Assembly (NCBI GenBank): GCA_031282485.1
Contig: JAITDQ010000104.1
Coordinates: 1-5,959, forward strand
Origin: Tannerella sp.
GTDB lineage: Bacteria; Bacteroidota; Bacteroidia; Bacteroidales; Tannerellaceae
Direction of reading: 5' to 3'
Length of the DNA stretch: 5,959 bases
Shown here: piece after piece, positions 1 through 5,959 of the stretch
Numbering within the stretch: position 1 is the stretch's first letter
Layout: each line of letters begins with the position of its first letter
Made by a program: the position numbers and the translations under genes
Notes under the pieces: generated by a model
Database searches by the model: none
Seen by the model: only the letters and a program-made list of their open reading frames with translations
Told to the model about the DNA's origin: nothing

Positions 1-1
1 C

Positions 2-595
2 GAAACGCACAAACTGAATTGGGACAATAAACTGACACTGGAATTTACCGGCGTCAATCCATCCGTACAAAGTATCCGTATTCGTCCGGCAGAAAAGCCG
101 TTCACCGAAAACCTGAAGATTTTTATTTCGGAAGCACGTAAACGGGGAATGTATCCGGTACTGCTGACGCCTGTGCAACGACGAAACTTCGACGCAAACG
201 GCAAAATCGTTAATACGCACGGAAAATATCCCGACGCTGTCCGTAAACTTGCAGGCGACGAAAATGTTCCGTTCATCGACCTTCATCAAATGACAAAAAT
301 CATGTACGAAGCATGGGGTGAAAAAACTTCCGTCTGCGCTTTTGTGCATTATCCGGCAGGAACATTTCCCGGACAGAACACAGAGTTGAAAGACAATTCT
401 CATTTCAACGCCTACGGAGGTTACGAAGTTGCCCGTTGCGTTATTGAAGGTATCCGGCAAAATGGACTGACAGACATTTTGCAACGTTTACGTCCGGAGA
501 TTCGTCCGTTCGATCCTGCAAAGCCGGATGATGTTAAGAAATTCAATATTCCGCCAAGTCCATTTGTTGAAATTGCAAAACCTGACGGAAATTAA
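2..595 (+). CDS. Rhamnogalacturonan acetylesterase (CE12, SGNH hydrolase), 5' truncated by window, apparently missing its nucleophile block
   Basis: The frame is open from base 2 and ends at TAA 593-595, so the start lies outside the window; a start at ATG 149 would cut a continuous domain. CE12 enzymes remove acetyl groups from galacturonate in rhamnogalacturonan, normally after export to the periplasm or surface. Seen here: a strand-rich stretch (LTLEFTGVNPSVQSIRIRP) resembling the end of the N-terminal domain of Bacteroidetes CE12 proteins, then the second half of the SGNH fold: PVLLTPVQRRNFD, the THGKYPDAVRKLA helix, VPFIDLHQMT, FVHYPAGTFPGQN and the catalytic Asp-His block DNSHFNAYGGYEVA (Asp codon 392-394, His codon 401-403). 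The tail FNIPPSPF...KPDGN is typical of the family. What is odd is that the GDS/GNS serine block and the GxND block, which should lie between these two parts, are absent, as if about 100 residues were removed in frame. The family call is firm; activity is doubtful. It is followed 12 bases later by the GH28 gene, probably in one operon. Confidence 0.85.
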   Translation, partial: ETHKLNWDNKLTLEFTGVNPSVQSIRIRPAEKPFTENLKIFISEARKRGMYPVLLTPVQRRNFDANGKIVNTHGKYPDAVRKLAGDENVPFIDLHQMTKIMYEAWGEKTSVCAFVHYPAGTFPGQNTELKDNSHFNAYGGYEVARCVIEGIRQNGLTDILQRLRPEIRPFDPAKPDDVKKFNIPPSPFVEIAKPDGN

Positions 596-607
596 AAATA
601 ATAAAGT

Positions 608-1975
608 ATGACACGTAAAAATAGAATTATCACAGCACTGCTCATTTGCAACATTCATTTTGCCGCGTTTAACGCTGTTGCTCAGGGTAATTTCCCCGAC
701 GGAACGCCTGTTCCCTCCTGGTTTTCGGAAACAAAAACGACAGACCTCAACTCCTTGGGACAAAAATATATTGTAACCGATTATGGAGTAAAAAACGACA
801 GTACTGCTTTACAGACAAAAGTAATTCAATCGGTTATTGACCGTGCAGCCGGTGAAGGCGGTGGAGTAATCATTATTCCGAAAGGAGTTTTTCTTTCCGG
901 TTCACTGTTTTTCAAGCCTAAAACACATTTACACCTCGAAGAAGGCGCTACGCTTAAAGGCAGCGACGACATCGCCGACTTCGAGATAGTCGTTACCCGT
1001 ATCGAAGGACAGACGCTGAAATATTTTGCCGCTCTGATAAACGCCGACAGGGTGGACGGCTTTACAATTTCAGGCAAGGGAACAGTCAACGGCAACGGAC
1101 TGCGCTACTGGAAAGCCTTCTGGTTACGCCGGCAATGGAATCCACAATGCACCAACATGGATGAAATGCGCCCACGGTTGATTTACATATCCAACAGTAA
1201 GGATGTGCAGTTGTCGGATGTAAAACTGATGAATTCGCCTTTCTGGACAACACATTTGTATAAATGCAAATACGTAAAACTCTTGAACCTGCATATAACC
1301 TCTCCGGCAAGTCCGGTAAAAGCGCCGAGTACGGATGCTATCGACCTGGATGTATGCAGCCATATTTTGGTAAAGGGGTGCTATATGGCAGTCAATGACG
1401 ATGCAATCGCCTTGAAAGGAGGAAAAGGCCCGTTTGCCGACCAGGACGAAAACAATGGCGAGAACTGCAATATTATCATTGAAGACTGCACTTTCGGATT
1501 CTGTCACAGCGCACTCACTTGCGGAAGTGAATCGATTCATACCTGCAATGTCATTTTCAGACGCTCCAAGGTAGAAGGAGCGCACCGGTTACTCCAACTG
1601 AAAATGCGTCCCGATACGCCACAGCGCTACGAACATATCCTGCTCGATGAAATTACCGGAAATACCCACAGTATGATTGATGTGAAACCCTGGACACAGT
1701 TTTTTGACCTGAAAGGCGAAACCGGTATGCGTTTATCGTATGCGAATAATATTGCCATGCGCAATATAAAGTTAGACTGTAAAATCGCATTCAATATTGC
1801 AGATTCCAATCAGTATTACCTTTCCGGTTTTTCGTTTACAGATGTATCGGTAACGACCGAAAAATCTTCAGCCGAAGGAACTGAAATGATTAATGGATTG
1901 AATGTGAAAAACATGAAGATAAACGGTAAGAATTTTGCCGGAGAAACCGGAAAAGCACTGGAAACAGGAAACTAA
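608..1975 (+). CDS. Secreted GH28 polygalacturonase-like glycoside hydrolase (pectin / RG-I degradation)
   Basis: 455-residue protein, complete. Residues 1-25 form a signal peptide (MTRKNR, hydrophobic core, cleavage near AVA-Q), so it acts in the periplasm or beyond. The rest is a right-handed parallel beta-helix of family GH28, starting with the pectate-lyase-like entry motif (DYGVKNDSTALQ, then AAGEGGGVIIIPKG). Family active-site motifs are recognisable but varied: STDAID (Asp 243) for the usual NTD, VNDDAIALKGG (Asp 264, Asp 265) for the DD pair, FCHSALTCGSES (His 300) for GHG, and LKMRPDTPQ (Lys 332) for RIK. The KPWTQFFDLKG stretch is common in Bacteroidetes members. GH28 enzymes hydrolyse galacturonate linkages with inversion. 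Next to CE12 and GH106 genes, a role on the RG-I backbone (galacturonate-rhamnose bonds) is more likely than on plain homogalacturonan, but this is inferred from context. ATG 608 is chosen because it begins the signal peptide 12 bases after the previous stop. No strong Shine-Dalgarno sequence is visible, as usual in this phylum. Confidence 0.92.
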   Translation: MTRKNRIITALLICNIHFAAFNAVAQGNFPDGTPVPSWFSETKTTDLNSLGQKYIVTDYGVKNDSTALQTKVIQSVIDRAAGEGGGVIIIPKGVFLSGSLFFKPKTHLHLEEGATLKGSDDIADFEIVVTRIEGQTLKYFAALINADRVDGFTISGKGTVNGNGLRYWKAFWLRRQWNPQCTNMDEMRPRLIYISNSKDVQLSDVKLMNSPFWTTHLYKCKYVKLLNLHITSPASPVKAPSTDAIDLDVCSHILVKGCYMAVNDDAIALKGGKGPFADQDENNGENCNIIIEDCTFGFCHSALTCGSESIHTCNVIFRRSKVEGAHRLLQLKMRPDTPQRYEHILLDEITGNTHSMIDVKPWTQFFDLKGETGMRLSYANNIAMRNIKLDCKIAFNIADSNQYYLSGFSFTDVSVTTEKSSAEGTEMINGLNVKNMKINGKNFAGETGKALETGN

Positions 1976-2036
1976 GAAACAGTGAGAAAAGTTGTAACAT
2001 TCATAATTTCATAATCATTAAACGGAGATTTATCCA

Positions 2037-4832
2037 ATGAAAAAAATAACGCTGATAGCATTCACCTCTTTAACATTGCTGAGTTGTGCAAATAACGAGC
2101 GCTTTGATACCGATTGGCCCAAAATTACCAAAGAGACTAAACCATGGACTCGCTGGTGGTGGATGGGCAGCGACGTCGATTCTCTCAATCTTACCTGCAA
2201 TCTCGAAGAGTTGAGCAAAGCCGGAATCGGCGGCGTCGAAATTACCCCGATTTACGGCGTGAAAGGTCGTGAAGCGCATTACATCGATTACCTTTCGCCT
2301 CGCTGGATGGAGGCGTTTGCTTACACGCGGGCGGAAGCCTCGCGTTTGGGCATGGGCGTCGATATGAACGCAGGAACAGGCTGGCCCCTTGGCGGACCGG
2401 AAATTACGACAGAGGATGCCGCAACGAAAGCCATTTTTCAACATTATTCATTAACCGGCGGCACGCAACTCAACGAAAAAATCGAAATAAAAGACAGAAA
2501 ACAGAAAGATATTGCCCGCCTCGACAAACTGATGGCGTATTCCTCGAAAGGCGAAAAGTGGGACGTCACAGATAAGGTCTCTCCCGACAAAACCCTGAAT
2601 TGGACGGCGCCACAGGACGGTGATTGTCGATTAATCGCTCTGTTCACAGGGAAAACGCTGCAAAAGGTGAAACGTGCCGCACCCGGAGGCGAAGGCTATG
2701 TACTCGACCATCTTAATAAGGAAGCCGTTATGCGCTACTTCGGAAAATACGACAAGGCTTTCCACGAAAACAACACGCCGTTTCCGGACAGTTTCTTCAA
2801 CGATTCCTACGAAGTGTACGAAGCCGACTGGACGCCCGCTTTGCTGGAGGAGTTCGAAAAACGGAGAGGCTACCGGCTTCAGGATTATTTTTCGGAATTA
2901 TTAGCCGACGGAATCAATGATGTTTCGATTCGCGTGATTTCCGATTATCGCGAAACCATCGGCGAAATACTGAAAGACAACTTTACGGAACCTTGGACGG
3001 AATGGGCGCATTCGCACAAGTCCGCCACGAAGAATCAGGCGCACGGTTCGCCCGCCAACTTGCTGGATTTGTACGCCTCAGTCGATATTCCCGAATGTGA
3101 ATCTTTCGGTATTTCGGATTGCGATATACCCGGATTGCGGAAAGATTCTATCCGTAAAAAAAACGACGGAGACCCGACCGTCCTTAAATACGCTTCGTCA
3201 GCCGCTCACGTAGCAGGCAAAAAATACACATCCGCTGAAACATTTACATGGTTGACCGAACATTTCCGTACCTCTCTTTCACAATGTAAACCCGAAATCG
3301 ACCAGATGTTTACCTCAGGCGTCAATCACGTTTATTTCCATGGTTCGACCTATTCGCCGAAAGATGCGGAATGGCCGGGCTGGAAATTCTACGCTTCGGT
3401 CGATATGTCGCACACCAACTCATTTTGGCGGGACGCTCCGGCGTTTTACGATTACATTGCCCGGACGCAGTCTTTTCTTCAATACGGTCAACCTGATAAC
3501 GATTTCCTGCTCTATTTTCCGATATACGACATCTGGGCAAACCAGCGCGGACAGTATTTTACCACCTTTGCCATTCACGGTATGCGGGAACGTCTGCCCG
3601 AATTTTGTAGCGCAGCGGAAGAAATCATGCGATGCGGATATGACTTGGATTACATTTCCGATTATTACATCCAGAGTACGAAGGTGGAAAACGGTCTGCT
3701 GAAAACCGTCGGCGGAGCGACTTATAAGGCGCTGATATTGCCTTCGGTCAAACTGATTCCTGTCGCGACAATGGCACAGATAATCGAACTGACCAAACAG
3801 GGAGCGACCGTAATTTTTGCCAACCAATATCCTTCCGATGTTCCCGGGCTGTATCGTTTGGAAGAACGCCGAAACGAACTGAATATTTTGCTGGAGCAAT
3901 ATCCTTCGATTGATGCCTTTGACCAGGTTTCGGAAAATAAATTCGGCAAAGGAAAGGTCATTGTCGGCAGTAATTACAAAGAGATGCTCGCGCAAAGCAG
4001 GATATTCAATGAACCTTTTGTCTCCGAAATCGGCGGACAGTTAATTCGACGGAAAAACGATACAGGACATCATTACTTTATGACTTTGCTGAAAAACAAT
4101 CCTGTTGACGGCTGGATACCTTTGTCGGTAAAAGCCCGAAGCGCGATGTTCTTCGACCCGATGAGCGGAACGAAAGGGAAAGCCGCAATCAGGGAAAACA
4201 AAGGTCGAACGGAAGTGTATCTGCAACTGAAACCCGGCGAATCGATTATCTTAAAAACCTTTGCCCATACGAATATTCAACTCGAAGACCGGAAATATTA
4301 TGAAACGACAGGGAAAATCATTGATTTGAATAACGATTGGAGTATGCACTTTGTTGAAAGCGAGCCGCAAATAAAGTCGTCATTCAGATTGAATAAACTG
4401 ACTTCCTGGACGGAACTCGACAACGATACGCTGAAAATAAACAGGGGAACGGCGCGATATACAAAGAAATTCGTTTTAAAAAAAGATAACAATGCGGAAT
4501 ACCGTCTGTGTCTGGGCGACGTGCGCGAAAGTGCACATGTCCGGGTAAACGGACAGGATGCAGGGATTGTTTTTGCCGTACCGTTCGAAACGACTGTCGG
4601 CAAATATCTGAAACATGGCGAAAATACGCTTGAAATAGACGTTACCGGTCTGCCTGCCAACCGTATTGCCGATATGGACAGACGTGGCGTAGAGTGGCGC
4701 ATCTTCCACGAAATCAATTTTGTGGATATTACCTACAAGCCTGCCAGGTTTGATATTTGGGGAGTTGTTCCATCAGGCCTGTTAGGTACTGTTGTAATAA
4801 AAGAAATGAAACCAATTGTAATCACTCATTAA
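2037..4832 (+). CDS. GH106 alpha-L-rhamnosidase, lipoprotein
   Basis: 931-residue protein, complete. Residues 1-17 are a lipoprotein signal (MKKITLIAFTSLTLLSC) with lipobox LLS-C and Cys 17 as the lipidated residue. The following residues (ANNERF) are not an obvious surface-export signal, so a periplasm-facing anchor is plausible. GH106 hallmarks follow: the aromatic motif WTRWWWMGS (Trp 37 to Gly 44), KAGIGGVEITPIYG, and GMGVDMNAGTGWPLGGPEI (from Gly 105), which belong to the catalytic (beta/alpha)8-type domain. Acid-rich motifs DIPECESFG (Glu 353, Glu 355) and TSAETFTW (Glu 401) are candidates for catalytic or metal-site residues; which does which I cannot assign from sequence alone. Residues of about 760-925 form a galactose-binding-like beta-sandwich (ARYTKKFVL, RVNGQDAG, LKHGENTLEIDVT, FDIWGVVPSGLLG). 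The reaction is release of terminal alpha-L-rhamnose, here probably from RG-I oligosaccharides. ATG 2037 is preceded by GGAG at 2024-2027, 9 bases upstream. It lies 61 bases after the GH28 gene with no terminator between, so cotranscription is likely. Confidence 0.93.
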   Translation: MKKITLIAFTSLTLLSCANNERFDTDWPKITKETKPWTRWWWMGSDVDSLNLTCNLEELSKAGIGGVEITPIYGVKGREAHYIDYLSPRWMEAFAYTRAEASRLGMGVDMNAGTGWPLGGPEITTEDAATKAIFQHYSLTGGTQLNEKIEIKDRKQKDIARLDKLMAYSSKGEKWDVTDKVSPDKTLNWTAPQDGDCRLIALFTGKTLQKVKRAAPGGEGYVLDHLNKEAVMRYFGKYDKAFHENNTPFPDSFFNDSYEVYEADWTPALLEEFEKRRGYRLQDYFSELLADGINDVSIRVISDYRETIGEILKDNFTEPWTEWAHSHKSATKNQAHGSPANLLDLYASVDIPECESFGISDCDIPGLRKDSIRKKNDGDPTVLKYASSAAHVAGKKYTSAETFTWLTEHFRTSLSQCKPEIDQMFTSGVNHVYFHGSTYSPKDAEWPGWKFYASVDMSHTNSFWRDAPAFYDYIARTQSFLQYGQPDNDFLLYFPIYDIWANQRGQYFTTFAIHGMRERLPEFCSAAEEIMRCGYDLDYISDYYIQSTKVENGLLKTVGGATYKALILPSVKLIPVATMAQIIELTKQGATVIFANQYPSDVPGLYRLEERRNELNILLEQYPSIDAFDQVSENKFGKGKVIVGSNYKEMLAQSRIFNEPFVSEIGGQLIRRKNDTGHHYFMTLLKNNPVDGWIPLSVKARSAMFFDPMSGTKGKAAIRENKGRTEVYLQLKPGESIILKTFAHTNIQLEDRKYYETTGKIIDLNNDWSMHFVESEPQIKSSFRLNKLTSWTELDNDTLKINRGTARYTKKFVLKKDNNAEYRLCLGDVRESAHVRVNGQDAGIVFAVPFETTVGKYLKHGENTLEIDVTGLPANRIADMDRRGVEWRIFHEINFVDITYKPARFDIWGVVPSGLLGTVVIKEMKPIVITH

Positions 4833-5033
4833 TCAACAAAAAATGGAAAAGATTTGACGATGGTTCGGCAAAAAAGACAAAATCACGTTGTATATGCTCC
4901 GTTCCGTCAAATCGGAATGGAAGGTATTGTTACAGCTTTGCGCGATGTTCCCAACGGTGAAATATGGTCGCCTGGAGCATAGGGGAAGTACGTTGTAAAA
5001 AGCGATTTCCCCGAGGCGATTTTGTATCTATAA
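4833..5033 (+). pseudogene. C-terminal remnant of an unidentified protein, interrupted by TAG
   Basis: Directly after the GH106 stop, and in the same frame, the DNA reads as protein-like sequence: NHVVYAPFRQIGMEGIV, TALRDVPNGEIWSPGA, then TAG at 4980-4982, then GKYVVKSDFPEAILYL and TAA at 5031-5033. The text on both sides of the TAG reads as one continuous domain end, so a single substitution in, for example, a CAG, AAG or GAG codon would explain the stop. The longest ATG-started piece is 4860-4979 (40 codons). No gene body lies upstream, since the rhamnosidase ends at 4832, so only about the last 60 codons would remain. A separate ATG at 4843 (Met-Glu-Lys-Ile, then TGA), 10 bases after the rhamnosidase stop, might be the leftover start of the same or another gene. 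I do not recognise the family. Being next to an RG-I operon, it may once have been another carbohydrate enzyme, but that is a guess. Confidence 0.45.
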
Positions 5034-5052
5034 TTATCACAAACCATAAAAA

Positions 5053-5199
5053 ATGAAACAATTTATTCAAACGGATTTTTTTCGACTGTTGCGAAATAAT
5101 TCTCAGGAGAACAATCCAACAAAAAAGTTAGGCAAAGCGTATGAAGAATTTGCGGATTTACTGTTTACAGAAAGCAATAAATTATCATTGCCCGATTAA
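5053..5199 (+). CDS. Small hypothetical ORF (48 residues)
   Basis: An ATG after an A-rich leader (cataaaaaatg) opens a 48-codon frame ending at TAA 5197-5199. The product begins MKQFIQTDFFRLLRNNSQEN and continues with KKLGKAYEEFADLLFTESNK. It is charged, probably mostly helical, and has no signal peptide, membrane segment or motif that I recognise. The stretch is more AT-rich than the carbohydrate genes upstream. Two readings are possible: a genuine short gene, or the broken N-terminus of the rteC-like gene whose C-terminus follows about 200 bases later in another frame. The second is attractive because everything between here and 5351 is disrupted, but I cannot show that the two parts belong together. 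No clear Bacteroidetes -7 element lies upstream. Confidence 0.4.
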   Translation: MKQFIQTDFFRLLRNNSQENNPTKKLGKAYEEFADLLFTESNKLSLPD

Positions 5200-5273
5200 C
5201 CGTAACGCTATGTGTTATGCCAGAGTAGAATTTGCCTGCTTACAACATCGGAATGAAATGAAAAAAAAGTAAC

Positions 5274-5307
5274 GCCGTATCTCCGTTTATCGAAAGAGCG
5301 ATACGGC
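5274..5307. repeat. Inverted repeat GCCGTATC / GATACGGC
   Basis: Perfect 8-base arms at 5274-5281 and 5300-5307, separated by 18 bases. It lies inside the damaged upstream part of the rteC-like gene and shares two bases with a second, longer inverted repeat that starts at 5306. It is not followed by a T-run, so it does not look like a terminator. It could be an operator-like palindrome, an RNA stem, or chance. Confidence 0.45.
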
Positions 5308-5340
5308 TTCTCGACATGCAGATTGCTTATGTCGAGAGGC
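5306..5340. repeat. Inverted repeat with 12-pair stem (GCTTCTCGACAT / ATGTCGAGAGGC)
   Basis: The arms at 5306-5317 and 5329-5340 pair over 12 positions (11 Watson-Crick, one G-T at 5308/5338) around an 11-base loop. The inner nine pairs are uninterrupted. No T-run follows (agattcaatg), so terminator function is unlikely. It is back to back with the inverted repeat at 5274-5307. Confidence 0.5.
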
Positions 5341-5680
5341 AGATTCAATGAACAGAGGTTAAACAAAAATGCCCGCTTTGCAAGCCTGAAAATCCAAACC
5401 TCAAATTGAAATGGACAGGCAACGTAGTTGAATGGGTAGAACTGATATACGCCCTGTACGCAGCAGGGAAAATCAACAACGGAAAAACCTCCCTCAAAGA
5501 CCTGTTCCTGCAAATGGGCGAAATCTTTGGCATTAAAGTAAAAGAATTTTCCAACTATTTCATGAGTATCAAACACCGGACGGATGGCCGCCGGACAAAA
5601 TTCATGGATTTACTGAGGGATGCCGTACTGAAAAGAATGGAAGAGGCCGACCGGAAACCGTCGCGGAAATAAAAACGGAA

Positions 5681-5728
5681 GCACGGAGGAAACAGGCATT
5701 CAACCTGTTTGTCTGTGCATCTGTTTTG
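5681..5728 (+). terminator. Putative terminator hairpin after the rteC-like gene
   Basis: An inverted repeat begins 9 bases after the stop at 5670-5672. The inner stem is AAACAGG (5690-5696) with CCTGTTT (5704-5710) around a 7-base loop. The stem continues outward, past a small internal loop, with GCACGGA (5681-5687) against TCTGTGC (5712-5718), which includes one G-T pair. A T-rich stretch, ctgtttt (5721-5727), follows. This fits an intrinsic terminator, although the T-run is short and interrupted, and its end coincides with the -33 element of the next promoter. Confidence 0.5.
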
Positions 5729-5756
5729 GAAGATTGAGGATAAAGATGTATCTTTG
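5725..5756 (+). promoter_or_regulatory. Bacteroidetes-type promoter (TTTG-N20-TATCTTTG)
   Basis: TTTG at 5725-5728 (-33 element) and TATCTTTG at 5749-5756 (-7 element, consensus TAnnTTTG) are separated by 20 bases, within the usual 19-21 for the Bacteroidetes primary sigma factor. The start codon at 5778 is 21 bases beyond the -7 box, so the leader would be short. It should drive the Schlafen/AlbA_2-type gene on its own, separate from the decayed genes upstream. Confidence 0.7.
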
Positions 5757-5777
5757 CAGTTGGAAATTTTCAAAAAA

Positions 5778-5959
5778 ATGTCAGAACAGGAATTGAATAA
5801 AATCTTGTCCGAAGCCGTTTCGCTTCCGGCAGAAACAGAGATTGTCGAGTTCAAGGAAGCCAAAGAGGGTTACGACTTCGGCAAAATCGGAAAATACTTT
5901 TCAGCGTTGAGCAACGAAGCCAACCTGAAAGGCAAATCCTGTGCGTGGCTTATTTTCGG
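5778..5959 (+). CDS. Schlafen/AlbA_2-domain protein (putative nucleic-acid-binding regulator), 3' truncated by window
   Basis: The frame opens at ATG 5778 and runs off the window after 60 codons. The residues resemble the start of the Schlafen AlbA_2 (divergent AAA-4) domain, often annotated as ATP-binding transcriptional regulator or RNA-binding domain protein: a short N-terminal helix (MSEQELNKILSEAVSLPAET), the motif EIVEFKEAK (Glu 21 to Lys 29), then FGKIGKYFSALSNEANLKGK (residues 34-53) and CAWLIFG, where the family usually has an NxEG/NEANL helix followed by a glycine-ending strand. Family members are thought to bind nucleic acid, but specific roles are mostly unknown. The start is supported by the promoter whose -7 box ends at 5756 and by an A-rich leader; no Shine-Dalgarno sequence is visible. 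Such genes are common in accessory regions of Bacteroidetes genomes, which fits the switch away from carbohydrate genes here. The missing C-terminus prevents a subtype call. Confidence 0.8.
   Translation, partial: MSEQELNKILSEAVSLPAETEIVEFKEAKEGYDFGKIGKYFSALSNEANLKGKSCAWLIF

Larger units (their letters stand above)
5229..5672 (+). pseudogene. RteC-domain protein, C-terminal part with broken upstream frame
   Basis: The intact end is the open frame 5352-5672, about 106 codons. Its last 88 residues match the C-terminal RteC domain: LKWTGNVVEWVELIYALYAA, GKINNGKTSLKDLF, an FGIKVKEFSNYF segment, then RRTKFMDLLRDAV and KRMEEADRK. RteC-type proteins are known from Bacteroides, where RteC of CTnDOT-type elements activates excision genes; homologues also occur elsewhere on chromosomes. 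No ATG precedes the domain in this frame: the only usable start is TTG 5406, inside the conserved domain. Upstream in the same frame the DNA still reads as protein (LPAYNIGMK, TGA 5259, then SPFIERAIRLLDMQIAYVER, TGA 5349, then KCPLCKPENPNLK), which points to one gene broken by point mutations rather than a short real gene. Another frame in this stretch (MCYARVEFACLQHRNEMKKK, ending at TAA 5270) also looks protein-like, so a frameshift in the A8 run 5261-5268 is an alternative. The RteC domain is firm; the exact lesions are not. Confidence 0.7.

Noticed and set aside
149..595. ATG 149 as the true start of the esterase
   Set aside because: The frame stays open to base 2 with family-like sequence, and starting at 149 would cut inside the SGNH domain and lack a signal peptide.
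1124..1585. 153-codon open frame on the - strand inside the GH28 gene
   Set aside because: It overlaps the GH28 active-site region, which is certain on the + strand; the predicted protein looks random.
1976..2036. 61-base gap between GH28 and GH106 as a possible promoter or terminator
   Set aside because: AT-rich with a short direct repeat (ttcataattt, ttcataatca), but no TTTG/TAnnTTTG pair and no hairpin, only the GGAG ribosome site at 2024-2027.
3420..3995. 191-codon open frame on the - strand inside the rhamnosidase gene
   Set aside because: It is a mirror of a strongly coding GH106 region; no domain, start signal or neighbour supports it.
4982..5012. GGGGAA / TTCCCC inverted repeat after the rhamnosidase
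   Set aside because: Only six pairs around a 19-base loop and no adjacent T-run, so it is too weak to call a terminator.
5208..5576. 122-codon open frame on the - strand
   Set aside because: It is antisense to the RteC domain, which has clear family similarity on the + strand; the product is rich in Phe and Cys and has no recognisable domain.

Overview
The window looks like a Bacteroidetes (probably Bacteroidales) chromosome segment of moderate GC. The evidence is a run of + strand pectin-degradation genes of the type found in Bacteroidetes polysaccharide utilization loci (PULs), a lipoprotein signal ending LLS-C on the large glycosidase, weak or absent Shine-Dalgarno sequences, and one clear Bacteroidetes-type promoter (TTTG, 20 bases, TATCTTTG).

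Region 1 (1-4832) is the end of a rhamnogalacturonan-I (RG-I) operon. It holds, in order, the 3' part of a family CE12 rhamnogalacturonan acetylesterase (2-595), a secreted family GH28 polygalacturonase-like enzyme (608-1975) and a family GH106 alpha-L-rhamnosidase lipoprotein (2037-4832). Spacings are 12 and 61 bases, all on one strand. The expected division of labour is esterase removing acetyl groups from galacturonate, GH28 cutting galacturonate linkages and GH106 cutting rhamnose linkages of the RG-I backbone. No SusC/SusD pair or sensor gene is in view. The esterase appears to have lost, in frame, the segment carrying its serine nucleophile and GxND block, so it may be inactive.

Region 2 (4833-5672) is a boundary zone of decayed genes. 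A roughly 60-residue C-terminal remnant interrupted by TAG follows the rhamnosidase (4833-5033). Then come a 48-codon ORF that I do not recognise (5053-5199), two back-to-back inverted repeats (5274-5340), and the C-terminal part of an RteC-domain protein whose upstream reading frame is broken by stops (5229-5672). RteC proteins are known as regulators in Bacteroides conjugative elements, so this may be an old mobile-element junction. That is inference.

Region 3 (5673-5959) has an inverted repeat that could end the rteC-like transcription unit, then a Bacteroidetes promoter and the first 60 codons of a Schlafen/AlbA_2-type DNA- or RNA-binding protein that runs off the window. No CRISPR array, rRNA, tRNA, complete insertion sequence or clearly new multi-gene system was found. 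The most unusual signals are the gutted esterase and the cluster of gene remnants.
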